Below, piece by piece: positions 10,554-22,800 of a stretch of DNA of 64,000 bases (its first letter is position 1; the number at the start of each line of letters is the position of its first letter). The translations under genes were made by a program, and so were the position numbers. Origin of the DNA: Primula veris (lineage: Eukaryota > Streptophyta > Magnoliopsida > Ericales > Primulaceae); NCBI GenBank assembly GCA_963682055.1, contig OY821751.1, forward strand, positions 3,224,001 through 3,288,000. Reading direction: 5' to 3'. Under the pieces are notes generated by a model. The model did not search any database. It was not told the DNA's origin and saw only the letters and a program-made list of their open reading frames with translations.

Positions 10554-13500
10554 TTAAGGTTTGATTAGAGTCTCTTTGGGAACAGGATAATAGGAATCTA
10601 GTTGAAGCTGATCTAGAATCTGTTGAGTTGCCCAAAGATAAGAAGAGTGTCCCTCAATTTGATCTGTTACATCCACCTATTTTAAAACAGAAAGGAAAAT
10701 TAATAACAAGTTTCATATTTCAGATGATAACAATAAAAAGAGGAAACTAGATATGGAAAAAGGTATACGTTTTCAATTCCAGGAACATCGATCGGCTGAA
10801 TTCCCGCTAATCCTTGAGAAAGTAAGCTGTTGAAAGACGATAGTTTTATTTTGATGATTTGATGGAAACAATAATACAGAAACAACCTACTTGACTACTC
10901 GATAATGTTTCTCGTCAAAATAAACTGACCTGGCACGAAAAGCAACTCCCAGAATCCAATCATTTGCAGAGTAAACATTCACAAATCTCCCAGCAACCAC
11001 CTAAAAAAACCCTTGTAAGTATTAAATAGTATTTATTATTATGATTTGTGGATATAGGCACTTTGAAACAACCTAGAAAAATGCTTGTAACCGAGTAACT
11101 GATTTTGGTTAGTCAACAAAAGGAAACTAATTTGGATTAATAAAATAAGAAAATATAAAGAAAAAGACAACGTGACGTACCTTTCTAGCAGCTTCCCAGT
11201 TCTCACCTTTAATGGAAATTGGAGCACCGAGAAGAACCACTCTTTCTACAAGTTCAGCTGCACAAAAGTTAAGGTCAGCGGAATTTAGCTGGAAAAAGTG
11301 TTCGAAATGTTTATTTTCTAAAAAAATGAATTAAAATTACCATTTTGGTCAGTTTCGGCCAAATATTGGAGACACTTAAAAATTGCTCGCGCACCGAGCG
11401 AGAATCCTACAAGTGTCACAGGCCTGCAAAATTGTAAGTTCGCAACTATAATTTTATCTTGATCTCGGTGTTAAAATGTTATCAATATGGTCTTAGGTAC
11501 TTGAATAGGGTGGGGTAGTACACCACATGAAGCTTTCAAATCATGGTGACACACATAGTATGTATAATCAACGGTGTTAAATTTAAATGTTCAGTCAATC
11601 ATAAGTATGAAATTTGAAATTTACCTTTGCCCTTGCAAACCTTTCTGTAATACTTCAGCAAGCAACTTTCCTGCCTTATCAGATCTATTGAAAAATATAA
11701 TCATGAAAAATATTAGATTGCCGTGCTTTCCCATTTTGAAATTTCGGTATTCCATGTAAAAATATACAACCTTTCGTGATAATACCTACCTATCCAAGGC
11801 AATTGACCATTTACTATCAATAAAATCGGTAGCTGTTAACAAAGCTGCTGGCCATGCTAATGCTGCTAACAACGAGCTCATCACAGTCATCATTGCTCCT
11901 TGTTTCATCAACTCCGTAGCAACCCCTGTAAAAGTCAGCTTTATTGCCATTTTTTTAAAAAAAAAAATTATTCATATTGGTTCACTATCACTACAAGGTA
12001 AGTAGTATTTAGGGATATAAGGTAATGAAAATTTACTTGAAGTAAGCCAGTCCTGTATTGCAGTGCTAACAGCAATCAGATTTTGGGACTCCCATTGCAG
12101 TGCATACCTAAGCATTGTAAGAGAAACGACTACGATACTTGTTAGTGATAAATTTGTTATGTGGTTGCCAATTTAAATCCAAAGCATAATTGAGACATGT
12201 TAACAAGGGCAAGTAACTAGTTACCTTTCCATGTCATCATTTAGACTCTCCCAGGGTTTTACGAAATCCTCTTCCGCAAACACAAATCCAGATACCAGTA
12301 TCTCAACTGCAAGCCGCTAAAAAAGAAGTTGCAAAATAGCAAAAATTAACTATAACTTTTTTCCAGTTAAAAGAATCCTATTAGTTTCTGAAACGAGGAT
12401 ACGGGAAATCCAAATTTACAAGTTTTATTGTAGGTGCTACAAAGTATACGCAGGATACATATTAATTTATTTTTGAAAATTAACCCGAAAAGGAGTAACA
12501 CTGTTGTATACCCAGTGCACTACAACTTAGGGTGTGTCACCCACTAAAAACCCAACACATACTAATCAACCCAAAAAAAACTATCCCAAAATTAATTCAA
12601 AATTAGAACTAAAAAAATACTATTGGTTGGCACACCCTTAATTATAGTATACTGGGTTCATACAAGTCTTTCTCCCTGAGAAGGGAAAATATTTATGAAT
12701 TATGACAGAATAGCTTTTCCTAGTGTTTTGTCTTTGTGCATTTTAGAGAAAGGGGCGAGAGTTGTAACTTACGCCTTGGTTTTGGTTTTCTCCTATAGCT
12801 TTGAACTCAAATTCCTCAATATCACCAGTTCTCCTAGCCATTTTACTTCCCGTAAGTCCTGCTCCAGCGGCTGATTTGAATAAAGAAAAAAAGAAAAGAA
12901 CAAGCTTAGAGCATTCTTGTGTAGTGAGAAATGTTATTCAATTTAAAAGCAAGTCCAGAAAGTGACACACTGTCGTCTTATTTTCCAGTTTACCCTAGTG
13001 AAACTTTATAGTCCATCTGGCGGTAATCAGTAAAGCATGCATACTAAAAATTTGTTTACTGCAAGTGAAATCAGTTTATTGAAAAGTATGCAAATCACAG
13101 TTCATTTAGATGTTATGTCAATCAAAAGTGAAATCAAGTTATCGAACAATATCGCAGTTAAAAGATCTGTCTACGGCCGTGGTCCATTAGGAGAGTACCA
13201 CTAAATGGGAGACAACTATTTCGTTGTGATGGAAGGGGAATTAAGTCCAAAATATGCTATTTGATGGAAATAACCTATTATGTTCAGTACGAGGCATGTT
13301 CAAGCGAGAAAATGTAAAATTGTTTCTCTATTAAACCGTTATGCTTTAAAACAAAGTGGTGATGATTTTTTTAATTATACATTTACCTCCGAATGACGCT
13401 GCTACCGCAACAGAACCAGCAGCAGTACCAGCAGCACTAGCAGCTGCAGCGAAACCAGTTGCCCCAATGACAGGAACAATTCCACCCAATGTAGGTGCTA

Positions 13501-16500
13501 AAGCGCCTAAACCTGTAGCAATTGCTGGAGCAGCCAAGCCTATTACCAAAATAAAAGATATTAGTCAAATAAACACTCATTTTTACTGCAACAGTACTGG
13601 TCCAAAGAAAAGCCCAAATCCATTCTATGGGAACCATTACTTTTGCAATCGAAATTATGGGCATCAAATGGAATATTCACCAAAGCAAGAGGATTACTTT
13701 TGTACTTCTCCCATTACATAGTGACTGTAGGATATTACATCCTACAGTCGAATCCATTTTAGACTGAAGTTTCAAACCCGAAAAAGTGATAGATAACAAA
13801 AAATTATCTCTCGCAACAAGTGGATATTTGAGTATCACACTCAAATAAAGAAAGTACTATGCTTTTTAAAGAAACTTCCCAAATCTATTCTATTTAGTAG
13901 TTACATCAACGACACTTAATTATAGTTATTAGTTACTACATGAAAACTAAAAAACAACAACTCAACTCAAATGACCTATAGATGAAGGTTTCTAAAAAGA
14001 AAAGACCACTAATGGAAACACATTCAGTAAAGATATCGACTTATCGAGTCTGGTGTTCGCATCATGTAGCCTATTTCTATTTTGCTTCTGTGTTCAATTC
14101 TCAATTACCACTTCTAATATGCTTAATAGCACAATGTATTACCAATTAGTAGAAAAGTTAAAAATAATCTATTGCAAATCAACACCTGCAAACGCAAAAA
14201 TGGCAATGTTTATATCATACCACCAGTAATTGCCATTAATGTTCCTCCGGTTAATGCAGCTGCACCTATTATACCTCCCCTTTTCCACTTTTCCCAGGAG
14301 CTCTCGTCTGATTGGGAATCATTTTCTTTTTGCAATTGTTCCCCTTTTATAATAGCCATGGCTGTACAAGCAATCATTGTCTCGATAGCTACCTGCAAAG
14401 TACGAATAATCTGTTTAGGGATTAATGCATAACATAGTTATGATCTCCTATGCAAAGCCAGAAAGTGAAGGCCGAAAATAATTAATAAAGAAAGATGGTA
14501 GGCAAATATAATTATGTTTCTTTGTAATTTTGTTGGCAATCTTATCCACTCATTCGAAAAGAAACACCATGAATGTGTCTCACAGTTTCAAAACAGCCAT
14601 TCAAAATAAAAGCATTGCTATTTCCCCTTCTTTATGTATTCCAATCATTGACTCATTAGTAAGCATGTAAACTATTGTTGGTAACTGAAAAGAGTAGATA
14701 GAACAGGAAAAAGTTTAAAAGGCACCATTATATTCCAGTTTATATCGATCGTAGTAGTCAGTAACCGGGGAGTTTCTTGATATTGAGTATAGTATCTTAT
14801 ACAAATCCCAATTATAGTATCCCATGGAAAGCAGAACTTGAATCTTGGCAAATAATTGTAAAAAGTGATAGGCATGCAAAGATAACTATTTATGGACATA
14901 ATTTTGTTGGCAAATTCTTATCTACTCATTTAAAAAGAAACACAAATGAAGATGCATAACAATGACAAACTGCCACTCTAAATGACGAAACAATTATTAC
15001 GTATATGTGTATGCCAATTGGCAATCAACTTTCAACAGTAGCACCTAAACTATTGTCGGTTAATGGAAAGTATATAGTTAACATGATCACGCACCATTTT
15101 CTTCCACTCTATATCGAGCCAAGTTGTTAGTAACCGAAAAGCTACTCGATAACGAGCATCATATCCCTTCCATTCTTGGTCATTTTTTTCGTTATCTTCC
15201 GGAAAGTCGGAGAGACAAGCTGAGAGGAGCTGGTATAGTACTGTAACTTTCCTCTCGTAACTAAGCAATGATACCCCTTCTAAGGGCATACTATTCATAT
15301 CAGTTTTGTATTGATTAGTTGCATCTTCGACGCTGACCATACCAGGAGTAGTCTCCACATTTGTCATGTCAGCATTTGAGGGTTCGTCAGTGGAGTATTT
15401 TTCTCGGTATTCAACTTCATACTCGCGATGCTTTTCAGTCTTAGACTCATCTAATTTAGTTTTCCCCATGTTTTGAACAATGGAATCAACAGCCTTGGAC
15501 AACGACACTTCATTATCCTTCATTTCTAAGGTGCCATCTTCGCAGAGCAATTTCACAAACTGCAATTGTACGAGAGACATAATAATAAGGCTCTTTTTGT
15601 TGCAGTGGAAAATATTTTCTGAACATAATTACGTTCGTGGAAAAGATCTTGAAGGAATCTTGTAAAATTTTCATTCGTGCTAAGGTGGTCTAAACATCCA
15701 ACATACAAAAGAATTAAATCAGGAAAACTACTCAAAGAACCAGATTGGTTAAGTCATTACTCTATCAAGCTTGAGAGATTTCAACTTCTTGTTCTTAATC
15801 AAATGCCTGATGGCAAGTAAAAGTTTAAATGTTGCACAAAATTTAACAGATAAAAATTGTTCCACACCTATTATTGATAATGATAACTGATAAGAAACAA
15901 TTGGAATATATTACCAGGTAGGTTTTTATCAAATGTTCTTGTTTTCATATTAGATTTAAATCCTCCTAGTAATAGGCTTTATAGTCGAATTACGAAAAAT
16001 TCTTTTATTGGTTTTGAGTTATCTCCAATTAAAAAAATCAATTTAAACTTTTAAAGACAACAAGTACCACTTCAATATGGTGCTTTGCAATAGAAGACCC
16101 AGCAGTTTCCTCGAGCCCAGTCCAAGAATTGCCTTCGATCTCCAGAAATCTGTTCACAAGTAAAGCAATATCAATTTTATGAGATGTTTCAATTATGCAA
16201 GATACTTCCTTCAATAATAAAATTAAGATTCTGCTAATTTTATTTTTACTTCTTATCTTCTACAGAGTCCAACTACATCCGTTAACTGGAAGTATTGATG
16301 TTTCCTTATTAACTTTATATGAGCGGATGGCCCATTAAACAACAAGATTATTGAACAAATGGAGTATGGCATTACCTTCAAATGATCATTTCGTCAAGAA
16401 AGTGTTCTCAAATTTATTGGTTTGATATTTACAAAATCTAGACGCTATATTCACTGTGATCTAATCAATCGCTACAGAAATATGTGTGCACATATATACA

Positions 16501-17826
16501 GAGCTGCATGGGAAACAAAAGGCTGCGAACCCCAAAATCTACAAATTTTTATGTTTTTCTTAAACAAAACAATTTTTTTGATAACTAAAAGATTTTCTAG
16601 CTCCATCGGCACACCGACTTGCACACACATTCAAGGGAGGAAGTAGGAGTAAACTAAAAGGGCTACTACCCCCGCAATTTGAGAAACTTATGACCTTTTA
16701 CCATGTATATTGAGAAAAGGGCTACATTCACATTGAAGTATATTTAAACAGGCTAGGTCGCAGTAATTTCGCACCTCAGTGTCATAATGTCGACATCTAT
16801 TTAAATTTATCCTGACTGAAAATGACAATTTACACGGGGAAAAAACGCACAGCAGATAGAAAAATTAGCGCCAATTATAATACCACAAAAACTGTCTCAA
16901 AACACAATACAAAACCAAAATCTTAATTACCATCAAAACAAAGTGACGTAATTCTTTTTTAAAAAGTAACTTAAAAGAATTTGGCATTTTTTTTTTTGCG
17001 TCTTTCAATCTGTTGCAAGTTGTAACCTAAGCAAAGGGTTGTTATTACTCACACAAGGGGCTCAAACCCGAGTGGATCAATTTTTCTCTATTTGGTATGT
17101 TAGAGATTTTAAACATAATAAATATAAAAAGTTACTTTTTCGTTAACCTAAATCCAAATAGGAGGTGATACACCTGACTAAGGGTAGGAACCAGGTGCAT
17201 GCTAAAAGGGACTACATCACCTCATATTGAGAAAACTCGAAAAAAATTCAGGCATTTGGCTGAAAAATTTGCGATTATAACCTGGCAACACCCCATAATT
17301 ACAAAATAGTATACACATAATTCAGCCCCACCCACATCAATATCCTAGTTCCGCCATTGCCCTGACGGTCTCCAGCTAGTTTATTTCCTGGGTGATCTTT
17401 TATGCAAACATACTCCTTACATACCACATTGATTAATAAATACATTGTCTTGAAAGTTGAAAGCACATAATCTAAAAAAGTTACTTTTCCATTAACGTGT
17501 ATCCGAAGGTGATACCACCGACTGTCTCCCGCTAGTTCATTTCTTGCGTGATCTTTCATGTAAAAATACACTCATTACCTACGACATTAAAATAATAAAC
17601 ACATTGTCTTGAAATTTGAAAGAAAAGAAAATGACCTGAAAACAGGCCGGAGCAGGCCGGAGGCCTCATGAACCCAAGGTTTCGACTCATTCGAGTCGTG
17701 ACCGGGATCACCATTTGAGCTTGGGCCTAATGGGCTGGTTTGGTGAGCTTGGACCTGGTTAAGGGCCAACCCAAAAAGAGCACCAGCGGCATATCTTTGT
17801 GAAGGAGATAATAAAGTTGTTGACAT
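10554..17826 (-). CDS. TMCO4-like DUF726 transmembrane and coiled-coil protein
   Basis: Fifteen exons with GT-AG borders join to 1929 nt (642 residues plus stop): 17636-17826, 16068-16149, 15095-15559, 14224-14392, 13387-13539, 12773-12870, 12225-12316, 12037-12107, 11790-11925, 11625-11684, 11341-11423, 11181-11257, 10930-11000, 10769-10826, 10554-10676. All phases agree, so the gene looks intact. The protein has a charged N-terminal half, a Gly/Ala-rich hydrophobic segment (about residues 285-360, with GLAAPAIATGLGALAP) and a C-terminal alpha/beta-hydrolase-like domain with GFSLG (Ser near 514). Asp in SANDW (near 573) and His in EGHSSY (near 612) could complete a triad. The family is DUF726/TMCO4; animal members are membrane-associated and poorly characterised, so substrate and role are unknown. 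The family call is by recognition of conserved blocks such as VTLVGFSLGAR and QGLAGIQP. Confidence 0.92.
12510..12657. mobile_element. MITE in intron 6 of the TMCO4-like gene
   Basis: Terminal inverted repeats of about 29 bp begin ACCCAGT at 12510 and end ACTGGGT at 12657, matching at about 23 of 29 positions, with AGGGTGTG inside both. It has no coding content. No target duplication is evident. Confidence 0.6.
14500..15190. repeat. Tandem duplication in intron 3 copying part of exon 3
   Basis: Two degenerate copies about 370-378 bp apart span intron 3 and the 3' end of exon 3. TTTTGTTGGCAA occurs at about 14529 and 14901, AACTATTGTTGG at about 14670 with its relative near 15048, and CACCATTATATTCC at about 14725 corresponds to the exon-3 end and donor near 15092. 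The copy at about 14700-14830 is therefore a decayed partial exon 3 lying inside the intron. Confidence 0.7.
17350..17630. repeat. Tandem duplication next to exon 1 donor
   Basis: Two copies of about 115 bp lie 160 bp apart in intron 1 of the TMCO4-like gene (about 17353-17470 and 17513-17630). Shared blocks include CATTGTCTTGAAA and TGATCTTT. The right copy abuts the exon 1 donor. Confidence 0.65.
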
Positions 17827-18836
17827 TTTATTTATTCTGTTTTGAGATTATGGAGAAATGACCGATACATTTGGATCAGTTATTTAGTTTTTTTTTGTTG
17901 TTGTTGTTATTTTTAGTTTTTGGATCAGTTATTTAGTTATTTATTTACTAGTTTTGGAATATTTAACTTATCATGGGAAGAGTGTACGTGGAGTGTGAAA
18001 CAATATTTGGCCACGAAAATAAACACACGTGTCAGTGTTTTTGTTATTTTTTATTTTTAGGTGGTACTTAGATTTGTGTTTTACTTTATGTTTTACAATA
18101 AAATAAGGAAAATATACTCCTGTTACCATGCGTTACTCTACTATCAATTTTAACAATTAAGATAACAAAATACAAAAATTATAACAATTGATGATCTACT
18201 ATTAAACAAAATAATAAAATTGCATTTACATTCTCTTTACTATCAAATGGTGAATGTATTTCTATCAAGATCCATGAAAAGATCACAAAATGTGAGATAT
18301 ACTGACTGCAATTTCGTTAATTAATACTGTTAGCCCCTCAATTGTGACAAATTTCGTAATTTGATACATTAATTGTTAAAATTGATAATACAATAACTAA
18401 ATCGTTAAACACTGGTAGTACAGTATACTAAACGTATTTTTTTCTAGTTTCGCAATTTAATAAGGTTATTAAACGGGACTGCATTTAAGTTGTCAAAAAT
18501 AGGAATATATATAACTATAATATAATTTTATAAAATCCAACCATATAATTAAGTTTTTTATGATTTATTTTTAAAAATTATATTTAATAAATTCGGATAA
18601 GAGTTTTTTGCAGATCTATACTTGTGGTTTAGTTGTGGCCAACTAAATTGAAGTGGAGAAAGCACAAGTTAAAACAGCTTATTCAAGTAAAAGTCGATAT
18701 AAGTAACTTTCATTTCATTTTAGGATCTAATTAATTAAGTAATATACTAATATATGTGTTGAATGATTGTTCATCTAGAAAATTGAATGATAACACAAAG
18801 TGAGAAAAAGATCACCCATCACCACTAGACATTTTC
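17827..18836 (-). promoter_or_regulatory. Upstream region of the TMCO4-like gene with a G-box
   Basis: This is the 5' flank of the minus-strand gene. A palindromic ACACGTGT (G-box/ABRE-type core CACGTG at 18026-18031) lies about 200 bp upstream of the start codon. A short direct repeat TGGATCAGTTATTTAG occurs near 17874 and 17921 around a TTG run. About 18110-18432 has inverted ends (ATCAATTTTAACAATT and its complement) that may mark a small MITE. Function of the G-box is inference only. Confidence 0.4.
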
Positions 18837-18997
18837 GATGAAGACTCTCCGTCATATATTCGCATTTTCTCAATTGATTAGCATAAGCGATAACATGAAA
18901 ACGAAAAAACGAGCGATTAATTTTTCAAGTTTTGTTAATATTGTTATTAAGTGCTGTCTCCAAGGATTTTTAGACAAAAAGTTACATCTTCGGTTTT

Positions 18998-19100
18998 CTT
19001 GCAAAAATCAAGAAAGAGTTTTCAGCTTGCAAAAATCAAGAAAGAGTTTTCGGCTTGCAAAAATCAAGAAAGAGTTTTCGGCTTGCAAAAATCAAGAAAG
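18998..19100. repeat. 28-bp tandem repeat, four units
   Basis: Units start at 18998, 19026, 19054 and 19082, each beginning CTTGCAAAAATCAAGAAAGA and differing by one or two bases. The exact 28-bp spacing means the frame changes between units, so the open frame through it is not a protein repeat. Confidence 0.9.
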
Positions 19101-19876
19101 ATAAACGATTTTTGCTAAACTGCATACATTACAATTAATTAGACGAAAAAAAAAGAACAAACAAGCCGAGGAGCAAAATAAGTGCAGATGATAGCATCAA
19201 AAAATATTTCTAGACCTAGGATGCCTGAACTGCAAAAAGCTGTTAGAAAATGTATAAAAAAACAAACTTTCGGCGCTGAATTCACAGTTTTTGTAAAAAT
19301 AAAATAAAAACCCCGTAATTTTTTCCTACAAAGAGTCCTTACGCCAAATCCACAAATGTCTACGCTGATAAAACTTCTAAGCGCACCCCAGGCCTCCCTG
19401 GGTGTGCTCATCAAAGTCGCGCCGTGTTTATAAACAGTATAATATTCATCTTTTTACAGGTCATGGATTTTAATCTCTGTTTTGTTTTTAGAGAAACAGG
19501 AAATTAGGCAAAAGAAGAGTGATTTTAACAGCAATCACAACCTGCATCAAATCAACTGCATACAGAACAGTTGCAGCACCAGAGATGGATGTAAATTTGC
19601 AACAAGCACCAGCACCTGTGCTGATCCGTTTCATTGTCGAGTTTCAAAAGCTTCGATCACATATAGAAGCATTTCCCGCATAACTTTAACATTATCCTGC
19701 CCTTGTTCTTGGTGCGGCGAAAATAACAAAACCTCACTATGCATTCCTTAATCAATACACATTCTATTACATTACAACATTACAGCTATTTAGATTAAGA
19801 TAACCTAGAAAGAAAAATATTAATACAATAACTCAGAATTTAGACAAACTGAAACTTCGGGGATGAGTCCCCCCCA
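19101..19876. other. Downstream region of the NERD-like gene
   Basis: No gene is supported. The right-hand 400 bp probably contains the 3' UTR of the NERD-like gene. A GC-rich hairpin (GCGCACCCC pairing with TGGGTGTGC, about 19380-19407) stands out in otherwise AT-rich DNA, but I cannot assign it to an RNA family. Confidence 0.4.
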
Positions 19877-22800
19877 TCAAGGGTGCAAATATTCGCAAAA
19901 CGCACCCTTCCTACAATACCCACTTTCATAAAATTTGCAGACCCGTTGTCCTCTTGAGAGAGAACGAGAGTGACCACCAATTCCACTGCCAATCGACGAC
20001 TGCCTACTCCAAGACGACCTCCCCTTGCTAAATCCTGAATCACCACCTGGCGCATTACGGTCCCTTGGACTCGTTAATCTCTCTCCACCACTAGAATGAT
20101 TTCTCTCTCGGGGACTCGTTAATCTTTCTCCAACACTAGAATGATTATGCTCTCGTGGACTCGTTAATCTTTCTCCACCACTAGAATGATTTTGCTCTCG
20201 TGGACTTGTTAATCTCTCGCCAACGTGTTTTTGGTGGCTCTCTCTCCCACTGGAAGTGCTTCGATTTTTGCTGCTACTTCCCCGAGGTGTCCTTTCCTCA
20301 GATTCCCTGCGATTCAATCCATGAGTTTTTAATTTCACATGCTTTGTTGGACCATTCATTATTTCAGACAAGTCCCTAGTCTTCTTCTTTGGCGACGGAT
20401 TGGGTCTATATGAGCGGAATTCAGATTGGTTGTCTGGTATATCGCCCCGTTTTGTTTCAACTTTCAGTATGGAGCTTGTAGAGGAATGTTTTGGGGGTTT
20501 CTTCAATGGGTCGAGGACACTGTCATTTTGTGTTAGAATAGGTTCCTCTCTCATGGTAGATTGAGGAGGTAGCACTGTATCGTCTATCTCGTTGTTTTTC
20601 CCTCGATCAAGCGAAAAGCTGAGTCCCCTAAGAGATGAAAAACAATCGGTCTTAGAATCTTGAAATAAATCATCGGCATAGTCCATTAACAGATTAGGGG
20701 AAGCTTGGTCAGAATTAGACTCCATAGCATCAACTTCGGCTAAAAGATCAGATACAGATTCTTCGGCTAATGTGTTGAACTCGATAGGCTCGGTGACCAT
20801 TGCCAGCCAACTAGATGCATTAGGTACCGGATTTGGCGGGGAAGGAGGAGGAAATTCAACATTTTTAGAATTTGAAGTTGTCACGTGATCATTTTCCCCT
20901 GCTTGCGGTTTAAATGAAGATACAGATAAAAAACATGAATCCCATTCCTTACTCGAAGGTTTTGTGGCTTCTTTGGGAAGATAGGTCTCGCCACCATTCC
21001 AGTGGCAATTTGAGGAGAGAGAAAGCTCATTATCAGTAACTTGGCTTTTATTGTAATTGTTGATTAGATGATCTGTTTTCTGATTTCGAGAGTGATCTTT
21101 CTCATCATGGTCAATAAATTTGGTGTGAGATTGTAAGTCCTCTGTGCTAGTTTTTGGCATTGGCATAGGAAAATCTTGGAGATTGATATTAAACCTCTGT
21201 TCCGAAACATCGTTCGGTTTGGCTGTCAAGGTGTTGTCGGGATGAAATTTGTGATAATTCCAGTTGTTTACGGAGCTATTTTGATCCAAAGAAGGCCGGT
21301 CTAAATAAAATTTCTCGTTTATTTGACTCTTGTTATACTGTCCACCAGTAGTCTGAGACACCAAATTCCGGTCTTCATGTACAGAATCTTTGTGTGGCTT
21401 CATGGTAAATGTCGATGATCCTTCCAAAGAATGCACTTGAGGCTGGTCTGAATAAGAATTGATAAACTTAGGTGGGTCCAAATGTTTGAAAGAATTGCCG
21501 ATCTTGGCATCAAGATTAATTTGAGGATCATTACTAATAACAGGTGCCGCCGAATAGGAAATATGTCCGACTGGCTCATTACTCATAGCTAATTCAATCT
21601 TACCTTTGATATTAGCATCTGTATCTATCTCAACAAATTTTGCATTGCCATTGGGAGGGTCATCATAGTGATGAAATGTACTATTGAGTGAATTTGTGCC
21701 TTCCTGTGGTGATAGAGAAAGATTGTTCTGCAATCGGATCTGGTCTTTGATCTGCAATGAGTTTTCTCTCTTCATGTCCTTACCTTTAACTTTCTCCGTC
21801 CTTGTCTTTGAACTTTTCCGCTTCGATTTAATGGGTTGAGGTTGTAACTCTACAGTGCTAGTTTTTGGCACAGGCATAGGTACATCTTGAAAATTGATAG
21901 TAAACTTTTGTTTTGAATCATCGTTTAAATTGGCCATCGGTTTGATAGTCTGAGATTGTAACTCCTCCGTACCTGTTTTTAACACTGGCATAGGTACATC
22001 TTGGAAATTGATCATAAACTTTTGTTCTGAATCTTCATTTAAATTGGCCATCGGTTTGATAGTCTGAGATTGTAACTCCTCCGTACTTGTTTTTGGCACT
22101 GGTGTAGGTACATCTTGGAAATTGATCGTAAGCTTTTGTTCTGAATCATCATTTAAATTGGCCATCGGTTTGATAGTCTGAGATTGTAACTCCTCTGTAA
22201 TTGCTTTTGGCACTGGCATAGGTACATCTTGGAAACTGGTCGTAAGCTTTTGTTCAGAAGGAGCGTTTAAATCAGCCATGGAAGCGTACTGAGGATCAGG
22301 TTTATGAAAATTCCAGTTTTTCACTGAGACATTTTGACAAGACGGTCCATCTGAAGAAGGCTGGTCTGAAATATTTTGCCCGTTCCTTTGAATTATATGA
22401 CACTGTCCAGCAGTTGCCGCAGACGCCTTTTTTTTTTGGGAGCTCAAATTTTCATTATTTAAAGCAGAGATCTGGATTTGCCCCGCCTTACTCCATTTTT
22501 CATTTTTAGAAATTTCACGTGGCTTTTCAGTAAAATGCACTTGAGGACTGATAACCTTGGGTCGGTCTGGGTCTGGGTCTGGGTCTTGGTTCAAATAATT
22601 TGAAGGATTTTCAATCTTGGCATCACTGTTGATCTGAGGATCATTTCTAATGACTGGCTCAATACCCTTATCAAATTCAAGCTTACCATTTGAATGCGCA
22701 TCTGTATTTACCGCAGCAGAAACTAAATTACCACTCGAAGATTCCTCAGAGTGACGAGACGTATCTGCAGATATATTTTTAACTTCCTGCAGAGATAGAG

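Noticed and set aside
13356..13721. Ala/Pro-rich open frame on the plus strand
   Set aside because: It is the complement of TMCO4-like exon 5, whose splice borders and family match are clear.
18838..19104. Open frame with Lys/Ser repeats
   Set aside because: The 28-bp unit is not a multiple of three, so the reading is chance across a minisatellite.
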